A stretch of 43,799 nucleotides of DNA from Candidatus Gottesmanbacteria bacterium GW2011_GWC1_43_10 (GTDB taxonomy: Bacteria; Patescibacteriota; Microgenomatia; UBA10105). The notes beneath the pieces are model-generated. The model had not been told where the DNA came from. It saw only the letters and a list, made by a program, of their open reading frames with translations, and did not search any database. Of this stretch, positions 27,919 through 36,298 are shown piece by piece (position 1 is the stretch's first letter; every line of letters begins with the position of its first letter). A program made the position numbers and the translations under genes. The stretch is taken from contig LCEX01000011.1 of assembly GCA_000995415.1 (NCBI GenBank), positions 1 through 43,799 on the forward strand, read 5' to 3'.

Positions 27919-28590
27919 ATGTTAACTTACCCGAAGCTAACCTTGTCCGAATCCTTAATAGTTTCGGCAGATTTTTTTAATATTTTTATGGCAAAACAGG
28001 AAGCAGATAGTTTGAAAAAAATTAGTATTTATTGGTTGCGACAGCAAAAATTACTTAAAAAAGATTGCTGGTTATCAAGAAACATTACCTGGACCAGTGG
28101 TTTTACCAGTAATAAATCCAGTATTACCATCTATACGTCACTGACGAACGAAGGTAACTACATTCAACTCGTCTATACCCAAACAGATAAAGAAGGAAAC
28201 AAACGGGATTTTGACTATAAAGTTCAGCTTGAGTCAACACCTTGTCACTATGGTGGGTATCGTTACTGGTTTATCTGTCCTCTTACGGTTAATGGCCGGT
28301 ATTGTGGTCGCCGCGCGGCAACGCTTTATAAAGCAGGTGACTATTTCGGTTGCCGGCATTGTTATAATCTGACTTACAATAGCAGAAATCTAAGTGGTAT
28401 TTCCAAGGTTGCCGGCCAAGTTATCAGCATGCCGGAGCTAGATGAACTAAAAGAAAATGTTAAACGAAAATACTATGCAGGGAATATGACCAGAAAATAT
28501 AAAAGGTTTCTAAAAAAAGAAGAGAAGAGCATGTTCCAGCTACAAACAATGGCGTTTGGTTTATATAAAGGACATGGCAGACGCTATTGA
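27919..28590 (+). CDS. Hypothetical protein with Cys pairs (putative zinc-binding)
   Basis: CPLTVNGRYCGRRAATLYKAGDYFGCRHCYNLTYNSRN. Confidence 0.6.
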   Translation: MLTYPKLTLSESLIVSADFFNIFMAKQEADSLKKISIYWLRQQKLLKKDCWLSRNITWTSGFTSNKSSITIYTSLTNEGNYIQLVYTQTDKEGNKRDFDYKVQLESTPCHYGGYRYWFICPLTVNGRYCGRRAATLYKAGDYFGCRHCYNLTYNSRNLSGISKVAGQVISMPELDELKENVKRKYYAGNMTRKYKRFLKKEEKSMFQLQTMAFGLYKGHGRRY

Positions 28591-28714
28591 TATATTTTAA
28601 GTAAAGTTGTTATACTAATTTTGCACTCAGAAAATTCGGTTGGGTTTTTTAATGCCCTCATTGGGACAGGACCTAACCGTTCTGAGTGCACCCAGTGGGG
28701 GCATTTTAAGAATT
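28587..28714 (+). promoter_or_regulatory. Promoter and predicted pseudoknot leader of recombinase gene
   Basis: TTGATA-N18-TATACT; TGCACTCAGAA/TTCTGAGTGCA, GGTTGGGT/ACCTAACC, loop AATGCCCTCATTGGG pairs with downstream CCCAGTGGGGGCATT. Confidence 0.7.
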
Positions 28715-30448
28715 ATGGATACAAAAGATATACAGATTAAATATATTGGTTATGCCCGTAAAAGTTCTGAGGATAATAAAGAACGACAGGCCGCCTCTCT
28801 ACCCGAGCAGCTTTATATTCTCGAGGGTATAAAGTCGCGACACAAACTCCGAATAGTAGAGACGCTTCAGGAATCACGCTCAGCGCACGAAAAAGGTAGA
28901 CCGATATTCGAGAACATGATTACTCGTATCGAAAGTGGTGAGGTTAACGCCATACTTACCTGGCATCCCAACCGTTTAGCACGCAATATGACTGACGGCG
29001 GGAAAATCATCGACATATTTGATACCGGAAAACTCCTTGAGCTTCGTACTCCATCTCGAACCTATCACAATACCCCAGAGGATAAGTTTATGCTTACGCT
29101 TGAGTTTGGATTATCAAAAAAAGATTCAGACGATAAAGCTATCGTGGTTAAACGCGGCATGGACAAAAAATGTCGTGATGGTTGGCGACCTGGAGTAGCG
29201 CCACAAGGCTACCTCAATGACAAAGCGACTGAAAGCGGATTCCGGCGAGTTTTAGTCGATCCAGAACGTCTACCGTTTATCAAAAAGATATTTGAACTGT
29301 TCAGAGGCGGTACTTCTGTAAATGAAATCAACCGGATTGCCAAAGATGAGTGGGGTTATCGAACACGACAAAAAAGACGTTGCGGCGGCGGCCCGTTATC
29401 TATCAGTATGATTTACAAAATCTTGGGTTGTGCATTTTACTGTGGTAAGTATGAGTATCCGGAAGGCAGCGGACAATGGTATGAAGGTAAACATGAGACG
29501 GCAATCAGTGAGCAGTTGTTTGAAGAAGTGCAGGTAATTCTCGGACATAGAAGTCAATATAAACTTAAACACCACGATTATGCGTATACCTCACTTATAA
29601 AGTGTGGCTTTTGTAAATCCTCTATCACCGCAGAGCAAAAGTGGCAGTGTATTTGCCGCACCTGCAAACTGAAATTCTCGCTTACTAAGAAAAACAAAGA
29701 GATTTGTCCGGGGTGTCAAACTCGAATCGACCACATGAAAAATCCTAAAATTCTACATTACGTTTACTATCGCTGTACTCGACGTAAAAATCCGTCATGT
29801 AGACAGCGTGGATTGCGAGTCGACCTATTGGAAAAGCAGGTTGATAGTGAACTTGCCACACTTGAGATACCGCTCGGCTTTGTTGAGTGGGCTATTAAGC
29901 AAATAAATGCCATGAATGAGGGTGAACGGGATTTTCGCGAAAACACTATTAAGTCTTTAACCAGCTCTCATTCCGATGCTCGAAAACGGTTAGACAACTT
30001 AATAAAACTTAAGATTTCGCCTCTGAATAGTGACGGCAGTCTTTTATCCGATGAGCAGTTCAAAGAACAGAAGCTGACCTTGGAAGCAGAAATAAAGGGA
30101 TTAGATAAACAGATGGGTAATGTTGACCAGCGAATGTTTCAAGTAGCCGAGGAAATAAATGAGAAGTTTACGTTTGCGGCTCAAGCACGGAAAAGATTTA
30201 CTACAGGCGACCTGCAAACTAAGCGGCAAATACTCGAACAGTTAGGATCGCACCTAACTTTACAGGACAAAATATTGCGTATTGATAGCCCAATCTCATT
30301 CTTGACCATTAAAAAGATGAAGAAAGAGTCTCCGGTGATAACAGAAATGCTCGCACCTAACAAACAGAACGTCCCAATAACAAAAATAGAGGCTTTTGAG
30401 GCCTCTATTCCTACTATGTTGCGGGGCCGGGAGTCGCGCCCGGCCTAG
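28715..30448 (+). CDS. Large serine recombinase
   Basis: IGYARKSSEDNKERQAASLPEQL catalytic region, recombinase domain, zinc ribbon, coiled coil; ATG at 28715 preferred over track start 28640. Confidence 0.92.
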   Translation: MDTKDIQIKYIGYARKSSEDNKERQAASLPEQLYILEGIKSRHKLRIVETLQESRSAHEKGRPIFENMITRIESGEVNAILTWHPNRLARNMTDGGKIIDIFDTGKLLELRTPSRTYHNTPEDKFMLTLEFGLSKKDSDDKAIVVKRGMDKKCRDGWRPGVAPQGYLNDKATESGFRRVLVDPERLPFIKKIFELFRGGTSVNEINRIAKDEWGYRTRQKRRCGGGPLSISMIYKILGCAFYCGKYEYPEGSGQWYEGKHETAISEQLFEEVQVILGHRSQYKLKHHDYAYTSLIKCGFCKSSITAEQKWQCICRTCKLKFSLTKKNKEICPGCQTRIDHMKNPKILHYVYYRCTRRKNPSCRQRGLRVDLLEKQVDSELATLEIPLGFVEWAIKQINAMNEGERDFRENTIKSLTSSHSDARKRLDNLIKLKISPLNSDGSLLSDEQFKEQKLTLEAEIKGLDKQMGNVDQRMFQVAEEINEKFTFAAQARKRFTTGDLQTKRQILEQLGSHLTLQDKILRIDSPISFLTIKKMKKESPVITEMLAPNKQNVPITKIEAFEASIPTMLRGRESRPA

Positions 30449-30488
30449 GAGATTATGAGCCTCCTGTGCAACTCTACACTACCCCGCG
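30419..30488 (-). tRNA. tRNA-fMet-like (CAT), degenerate D- and T-loops
   Basis: CGCGGGGTAGTGTAGAGTTGCACAGGAGGCTCATAATCTCCTAGGCCGGGCGCGACTCCCGGCCCCGCAA: C1xA72 initiator mismatch, loop CTCATAA; T-loop CGCGACT lacks TT. Confidence 0.6.
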
Positions 30489-30599
30489 GCGAATTTCATT
30501 ATAACAGAGCTGGAAGTCAGCTTCAACGTTTGGTAAAATACCATCGGATAATATCAATGGCTTGAGCTTAGGTTTAAACTAGACAAATAGGATATAACC

Positions 30600-30636
30600 G
30601 TCGCTTCGGAAAGGTTGTGCGAAGATCCGAAGCGAC
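30600..30636 (+). repeat. Perfect 11-bp stem hairpin
   Basis: GTCGCTTCGGA-N15-TCCGAAGCGAC. Confidence 0.7.
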
Positions 30637-30753
30637 ACTTTTGGAGGAAAATCGTTGGGAAAAAACCGTAGGTTTTGTCCCATGATAGCCAGCGTAGCTT
30701 CAGCCAAGGGCTGATCGGCCTTTGGCCGACAGTGGAAGGTAAAATATATCTAA

Positions 30754-30825
30754 GCCAGCGTAGCTCAGGGGTAGAGCAGTGTCTTCATAAGGCATGGGTC
30801 GGGGGTCCGAATCCCTCCGCTGGCA
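30754..30825 (+). tRNA. tRNA-Met (CAT)
   Basis: GCCAGCGTAGCTCAGGGGTAGAGCAGTGTCTTCATAAGGCATGGGTCGGGGGTCCGAATCCCTCCGCTGGCA; full cloverleaf. Confidence 0.9.
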
Positions 30826-30913
30826 CTGAGGTATTAAGAAAATGCAAAACTGCATTTTCTTTCACTCTCATGAGGCTGGTGGACAGTACGAAGTACTGAA
30901 CATAATAGCCTCA
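30826..30913. repeat. Double-hairpin element locus H
   Basis: CTGAGGTATTAAGAAAATGC-AAAACT-GCATTTTCTTTCACTCTCATGAGGCTGGTGGACAGTACGAAGTACTGAACATAATAGCCTCA. Confidence 0.65.
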
Positions 30914-31252
30914 AAAAAATACCTTCCACCACCTCTGCCAGTTGGGTAAAGTCGGTTCGACGGCAGCTTGCGGTTGGGAGCGGATAAGATCCTTGGGCAA
31001 AACTACCACCACTTCCCCCTCTTTTTGCAGATTTAGCTTTTCCCGCGCCTGTTTTTCGATAAATTCCGGCGACTCGACTTCCTGAAGCTTGGATTTTAAG
31101 GCTGCATTTTCCTCTAGCAGCCGATCACGCACTGCCTGCCGTTCAGAAACAATACTCCCCTTTTGCCATAAATTCCAGATCGAACGGGAAATATTGACGA
31201 TAAAAATGAGGCTAGCCAAGGTGATCACGAGCGTCAGAAATCGGGATGACAT
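30911..31252 (-). CDS. FtsB/DivIC-like septum formation initiator protein
   Basis: N-terminal TM, coiled coil, SPEFIEKQAREKLNLQKEGEVVVVLP. Confidence 0.85.
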   Translation of the reverse strand: MSSRFLTLVITLASLIFIVNISRSIWNLWQKGSIVSERQAVRDRLLEENAALKSKLQEVESPEFIEKQAREKLNLQKEGEVVVVLPKDLIRSQPQAAVEPTLPNWQRWWKVFF

Positions 31253-31359
31253 AAGTTATAAGATCGTGCCTATATTTACCAATTTACCTCCCTTTGCACG
31301 TTGTGGTAGAATGTGCAAGTTGACAAAGTTGCCTAATTAGTGATATTATAGGCCAAAAT

Positions 31360-32226
31360 ATGGCTTCAAACTTAGACTTGATTCAAGCACATACTCAATT
31401 TGTCGAGTTCCTTACCAGCCGCAAACGTGCTCGCGCCACCATTGTAGCATACGGTAAAGACATCGACCAACTCGTCGCCTTCCTGCGGGATATGGGTAAA
31501 AAGGAGATCGTCGAAATCACTCGAGACGAACTGACGGCATTTCTGACCAAACTGGGTAAAGACGGCTATACGCCCAAGTCAGTGTCGCGTAAAATCAACT
31601 CAATCAAGACTTTTTACCGTTTTTTGAAAACCCAAAACCAGATCCAGGCTGATCCGGCTACAGATATCTCCCACCCCAAATATGAGGTCAAGCCGCCGCG
31701 GATCCTGTCCAAAGTCGAATACCGAGCTCTCCGCGACGCTTGTCGCGAAGATGCCCGGATTTCAGCCATAGTTGAGTTGTTTTTGCAAACGGGAGTGCGA
31801 ATCGGGGAACTAGCCAATCTGCAACTGACTGACGTCAAAGATAGCGAACTCTTCATCGCCAGCCAAGAATCTCATGCCGCCCGCACAGTGCCACTCAATA
31901 AAGCGGCTAAGCTCGCTATTGACCGCTATCTCTCGTCCCGGCCCAAGACCCAAAACAAAACCCTGTTTGTGACCAAAACCGGCCGGCCGCTACTTATCAG
32001 AAATATAAGGACTGCCATCGACCGCTATTTTAAACTGGCGGGGATTGAAAATGCCAAGGTCAATGACCTCCGGCACACTTTCATCGCCCACCATCTCATG
32101 AGTGGCACGCCTTTGACAGTGATTTCCAAACTAGTCGGCCACAAAAGACTCTCAACCACAGAAAAGTACCTGGAATTTATCAAAGACAACAAAGTAGAAA
32201 AAAATGTCAGATTGGAAGAGCTATAA
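31360..32226 (+). CDS. Tyrosine recombinase, XerC/XerD-like
   Basis: TGVRIGELANLQLTDV, DLRHTFIAHHLMSGTPLTVISKLVGHKRLSTTEKYL. Confidence 0.93.
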   Translation: MASNLDLIQAHTQFVEFLTSRKRARATIVAYGKDIDQLVAFLRDMGKKEIVEITRDELTAFLTKLGKDGYTPKSVSRKINSIKTFYRFLKTQNQIQADPATDISHPKYEVKPPRILSKVEYRALRDACREDARISAIVELFLQTGVRIGELANLQLTDVKDSELFIASQESHAARTVPLNKAAKLAIDRYLSSRPKTQNKTLFVTKTGRPLLIRNIRTAIDRYFKLAGIENAKVNDLRHTFIAHHLMSGTPLTVISKLVGHKRLSTTEKYLEFIKDNKVEKNVRLEEL

Positions 32227-32259
32227 AAATCTAAAATTACCGGCCTACTAAAAGCATAT

Positions 32260-32709
32260 ATGAGCCAACCAAAAATAGTATTAAATACGAACGACCTGCT
32301 TCGAGAACACGGCGTACCTATTGGAGTTCTCCAAAGTAATAGACCAGAAATACCTGCGTGGGAACATAAATTTTATACCAGACCTGAAGATATACAAAGA
32401 ATTGCTGCTGAAAACGGGATAAAAAATTATAAAACAGTGCTTTGGGTCGGTCTAGATTCCACTCTTAATGTAGCGGTTGGATCCCAAATCAAAATCACAA
32501 CTCTTTATGACACAGATGAAGTTGTGATAGAACTAACAAGAGTAAATTTTCTCAAAGTTAGAGATTGGGCATTTCTTTATGGTCGTGAAGATGAGTTATA
32601 TATTGTTGATGCTGATAAATTTGGCTTGCCTGATTATGAATATGTAAAAGAAAGACTTGCTCATTTTGACGAATTCGAGAGACAACATAGGTATGGCACG
32701 GAACGGTAA
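32260..32709 (+). CDS. Hypothetical protein
   Basis: 149-aa ORF, no recognised motif. Confidence 0.55.
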   Translation: MSQPKIVLNTNDLLREHGVPIGVLQSNRPEIPAWEHKFYTRPEDIQRIAAENGIKNYKTVLWVGLDSTLNVAVGSQIKITTLYDTDEVVIELTRVNFLKVRDWAFLYGREDELYIVDADKFGLPDYEYVKERLAHFDEFERQHRYGTER

Positions 32710-32718
32710 AATAAAACT

Positions 32719-33384
32719 TCATTCAAACTCCGTCCGGTACTCGGGGTATTTTTTGAATAGTTCTTCCCGTTCTCCAGGTTTGAGATCGGGAATAAACGGC
32801 CGGAACTCGTTGATAAGTTCCGGGTGGTGTTTAAAAGCATAAAGTAATTTGTTGACATAGTTGTGAAGGTCCCGCGCATAAGAAATATTGACGATTTTGA
32901 AATTTTTGATCGCCGCTGCACCTGATCGGGCGACAAAATAGCCCAGTCCAAAAAGGGCCTCAAGATAGCTTGAGCCGTATGAGCCGGTATCCTCTATTTC
33001 ATCGAGCCCCAAGGAAAACTGATACCAGGTAAAAGGGGTGGTATAAATGATTTTGGTTAGTCTTCTAGTAGTGATGATGAAAATTGATTTGCGGAAAGTT
33101 TGGGCCATCCACCACATCCCCAAAATGAATATCAAACTGACTCCGATCACTAGGGGCAACTTGAGTAAACTCGCTTCTTGTAAAAACTGCTCGCCAAAAC
33201 CTACGAGGTAATAACCCAAGATGAATCCTACGAGAAGCACTGCGCTGAAAATGAGTAAACGCAGATTGTGGATGATGGGAGACTCGCGGGTGATAAATAG
33301 TATCCGCTCGCCGCTATTTTCTCCGGGAAATCTCAACTCCGTATATGGAAAAGCAAACTGTTTGACATCGCTCGCGTTTTTCAT
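32719..33384 (-). CDS. Membrane protein with bacterial PH-like domain
   Basis: Two TM segments then IFIITTRRLTKIIYTTPFTWYQFSLGLDEIEDTG. Confidence 0.65.
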   Translation of the reverse strand: MKNASDVKQFAFPYTELRFPGENSGERILFITRESPIIHNLRLLIFSAVLLVGFILGYYLVGFGEQFLQEASLLKLPLVIGVSLIFILGMWWMAQTFRKSIFIITTRRLTKIIYTTPFTWYQFSLGLDEIEDTGSYGSSYLEALFGLGYFVARSGAAAIKNFKIVNISYARDLHNYVNKLLYAFKHHPELINEFRPFIPDLKPGEREELFKKYPEYRTEFE

Positions 33385-33398
33385 GGGTTTTTTTCTTA

Positions 33399-33560
33399 GG
33401 GCTTGTAACAAAATAACTTATACAAGCTGCCTCGTCTTTTTGGTGAGCTTCTGCGTTACTGCTCAAGCTCAAGTATACATCGTATACTATCGCTCGCAGT
33501 ACCTTGAATCTCACGCAAAAATACTTCGTGATCTTGCACAACTTATTTTGTTACAAGCCC
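33399..33560. mobile_element. MITE-like full-length imperfect palindrome with 21-bp terminal inverted repeats
   Basis: GGGCTTGTAACAAAATAACTT ... AACTTATTTTGTTACAAGCCC (20/21 complementary), centre GTATACATCGTATAC. Confidence 0.85.
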
Positions 33561-34081
33561 TTTAGTATTTGCAGTTTATCTTCAATGATTTTGGCTTCTT
33601 CCCGACACCAGGGTGAAAAACTCTCCGGCGTCCCTTCGATTTCTTGCAAAAAAACCCGCCACGGCACCCATTTCCAGTCCTGGACTTCGTTCAGATTGGG
33701 CTTGGGATAAGCATAAGACCTTCCTACTAATATCGGGCAAATCTCATTTTCCATTATCCCATTTTGATCGGTAAACTGATAGCGGTAAGGAGCGACCTCC
33801 TCAATCGTGGTAGCTACCATTCCCAACTCTTCCTTGAGCCGGCGCTGGGCTGCTGCGACCGCAGTTTCATCAGGACGCGGATGACCGCAAACCGTGTTGG
33901 TCCAGATATCAGGAAAGGCTTTCTTCCAACGGGATCTTTGGGTGAGCATGACCTCCCAGGTTTGGTTGAAAAGGAAAAGCGAAAACCCGCGGTGCAACCG
34001 GGTGGTTGTCGTGTGAACTGCGTCTTTTTCCGCCCGGCCGATATCCTGATCGTTTTCATTGACTAAAACTACAAGTTCCAT
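33551..34081 (-). CDS. idi: Isopentenyl-diphosphate delta-isomerase type 1 (Nudix)
   Basis: MELVVLVNENDQDIGRAEKDAVHTTTTRLHRGFSLFLFN..., WTNTVCGHPRPDE, RRLKEELGM. Confidence 0.88.
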   Translation of the reverse strand: MELVVLVNENDQDIGRAEKDAVHTTTTRLHRGFSLFLFNQTWEVMLTQRSRWKKAFPDIWTNTVCGHPRPDETAVAAAQRRLKEELGMVATTIEEVAPYRYQFTDQNGIMENEICPILVGRSYAYPKPNLNEVQDWKWVPWRVFLQEIEGTPESFSPWCREEAKIIEDKLQILKGL

Positions 34082-34109
34082 AAAAAGTTGTGCTTTATAA
34101 AAATCCCGA

Positions 34110-34350
34110 AGTGCGCCCGGAATGATTCGAACCCTCAACACTTTGTGTACCTGCCCGCCGCGCTTTTTGTGCGTCCAGATGGATTCGAACCACCGACCAA
34201 CTGTGTATAAGACAGTCGCTCTACCGCTGAGCTATGGACGCGCTTTGGCAGGCGGGTAAGACAAATGCTCTACCGTTGTCAGCCAAAGGCTGATCTGGGC
34301 CAAAGGCCCATCGGCCGTTGGTTGAGGCCTTTGGGCGAAACTACGGGCGC
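34110..34350 (-). pseudogene. Interrupted tRNA gene (Val-UAC or Thr-UGU by junction choice), split in D-loop and anticodon loop
   Basis: GCGCCCGTAGTTT[palindrome]AACGGTAGAGCATTTGTCTTAC[insert with tRNA]ACACAAAGTGTTGAGGGTTCGAATCATTCCGGGCGCA. Confidence 0.65.
34170..34241 (-). tRNA. tRNA-Ile (TAT), by anticodon
   Basis: GCGTCCATAGCTCAGCGGTAGAGCGACTGTCTTATACACAGTTGGTCGGTGGTTCGAATCCATCTGGACGCA; complete cloverleaf, loop CTTATAC. Confidence 0.85.
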
Positions 34351-34424
34351 GCGAGAGTATTGTATCAAAGTATTACTAAGTAGTAAAAGTAGATTTTAGT
34401 AGAAAAAAGTAGGATTTAGGTATT

Positions 34425-34474
34425 TTGTCATTGCGAGGAGTCCCGATTCTATCGGGACGACGCGGCAATCTCAA
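34425..34474. repeat. Dispersed palindromic repeat
   Basis: ttttgtcattgcgaggagtcccgattctatcgggacgacgcggcaatctc. Confidence 0.6.
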
Positions 34475-34649
34475 AAAAAGCTTGTTTGGCAAAACCAGAT
34501 CATATCTTCCGGAGCCAGATCTTGTTTCATAGGATTCTGCAAGACTTCATCGATATACTCACAATGACGAATCCACTGGTAAGAATTGAATACACTCAAC
34601 ACTTGTTGTGCTTTTGGGTGGTAAAAGAGTACTATATCAACATAAACGT

Positions 34650-36290
34650 ATGAACAAGCGTTTTTTGGTGATTTTTAGCAGCATATTACTACTGGCTTTT
34701 TTTCTCCGAATGTATGCGCTCACCCAATACCCTACCGGTTTTCATATTGATGAAGTGACACTCGGTTGGAATGCCTATTCGATTTTGAAAACAGGCCGGG
34801 ATGAAACGGGAAGATTTTTACCTCTCTATTCTCGCTCTTTTGGCCTAGACAGGGCCCTGGGTAATTTTTTATTAACCGCGGTCTCAATCAATTTCTTAGG
34901 ATTATCTGAATTTGCCGTCCGTTTCCCCTTTGCTTTCTTTGGTGGCTTGACCCTAATTCTATGGTATGTATTTATCAAAAAGCTAATCATTTCCACTAAA
35001 ATCGCTCTTATTTCCACTCTGCTTCTCGCTATTTCACCCTGGCACATAGCATTGTCTCGCACTTCTTCAGAATCCACGGTTTCACTGTTTCTCATTTTAC
35101 TGGGACATATTTTCTTTTTATCTGCTTTGTCACAAAAAAAATTCTCCCACATGATCTTGAGTTGGGTGAGCCTAACGTTGAGTTTATTCTTTTATCATTC
35201 AGCAGTCGGATTTGTGGCCTTATCTGTCATCACCTTGGGTAGTTGGAGTTTTCTCAAAGCTACTACTCAAAAGGAGCGTCTGTGGAGTGGGTTAACACTT
35301 CTGTTTATTGGGGTTTTAACCTTTGTCTTTTTTATATTTGGCAAAGGTGGAGCAAATCGTTTTGATCAAGTTGCATTTTACCGCGATAGTACCGTAACTT
35401 ATGAACTTGATAAAATGCGTTTTGAGGAAGGATCCTTACAAGTACTTAGGGCTCGTATTTTTCATAACAAATTAATTGTCTATACCAAAGTTCTGATAAA
35501 AAATTATTTTGACTATTTTTCAGTAGACTTCTTGTTTGTAAACGGCGGCAAACCTCCACGTTATATGCCTCCGGCAATGGGACTCCTCTATCTTTTTGAA
35601 CTACCTCTACTTTTGATCGGTCTGTATGTGTTGGCCCGCAAATGGAACCAGGCTTGGGTACTCCTGTTTTTATTGTTACTTGTCAGCCCAGTTGTAGCAG
35701 CTCTTACTTCTGAATACACCCCAAATTTGCAACGTTCCTTTTTTATGGTGCCTTACTTAGAAGTAATCGTTAGTTTGGGTTTATGGCAAGTACTTACTGT
35801 TATTTCTAAAAAGAAACTGTGGTTATTTTCAAGTATGCTACTGCTTAGCTTACCCATTATTTATTATCTCCATCAATACTATATCCATATGCCCGTCCAT
35901 GATCCTCTGTATAGAAATGACGGAGCCAAAGAATTGGTGACCACCGTCATGTCACTTAAATCACAGTTTGATAAAATCATCATAACAAGAGATCCCGAAC
36001 CCCCCTACCATTATTTTTTCTTTTTTACTAAGTTGAGTCCTTTTGAATTCCAAGAGAAATATGTACCCCTCATCCACCAAGAAAAAGATTGGGCTTTTGA
36101 GGATATGACCATTTTTACCCAAAAAGAGTGTCCTACTGATATTGAAAATGCCTATCCAGGAAATGTTCTATTTGTAAACAGTGGTCAGTGTTTGTTTGAT
36201 AATAAAATGAAGTTGTTGTTTACTTCAGTCGGAACTATTACTCGCAAAGATGGATCGATTGTCTACCAGCTGTTAAAACGAAAAATTTAG
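34650..36290 (+). CDS. Membrane glycosyltransferase (PMT/GT39-like)
   Basis: TQYPTGFHIDEVTLGWNAYSILKTGRDETG, many TM helices. Confidence 0.85.
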   Translation: MNKRFLVIFSSILLLAFFLRMYALTQYPTGFHIDEVTLGWNAYSILKTGRDETGRFLPLYSRSFGLDRALGNFLLTAVSINFLGLSEFAVRFPFAFFGGLTLILWYVFIKKLIISTKIALISTLLLAISPWHIALSRTSSESTVSLFLILLGHIFFLSALSQKKFSHMILSWVSLTLSLFFYHSAVGFVALSVITLGSWSFLKATTQKERLWSGLTLLFIGVLTFVFFIFGKGGANRFDQVAFYRDSTVTYELDKMRFEEGSLQVLRARIFHNKLIVYTKVLIKNYFDYFSVDFLFVNGGKPPRYMPPAMGLLYLFELPLLLIGLYVLARKWNQAWVLLFLLLLVSPVVAALTSEYTPNLQRSFFMVPYLEVIVSLGLWQVLTVISKKKLWLFSSMLLLSLPIIYYLHQYYIHMPVHDPLYRNDGAKELVTTVMSLKSQFDKIIITRDPEPPYHYFFFFTKLSPFEFQEKYVPLIHQEKDWAFEDMTIFTQKECPTDIENAYPGNVLFVNSGQCLFDNKMKLLFTSVGTITRKDGSIVYQLLKRKI

Positions 36291-36298
36291 AAGATACA

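Larger units (their letters stand above)
24885..30448 (+). mobile_element. Serine-recombinase integrative element (left boundary uncertain)
   Basis: Co-directional small genes, DUF669-like, P-loop ATPase, terminase-small-subunit-like, zinc-finger protein and large serine recombinase ending in a tRNA gene. Confidence 0.7.

Noticed and set aside
28640-28714. Upstream TTG start of the recombinase in the ORF track
   Set aside because: Codons would run through the structured leader; ATG at 28715 gives the normal recombinase N-terminus
34110-34350. Group I intron in a tRNA
   Set aside because: Inserts are short, one contains a whole tRNA, and no group I core elements are apparent
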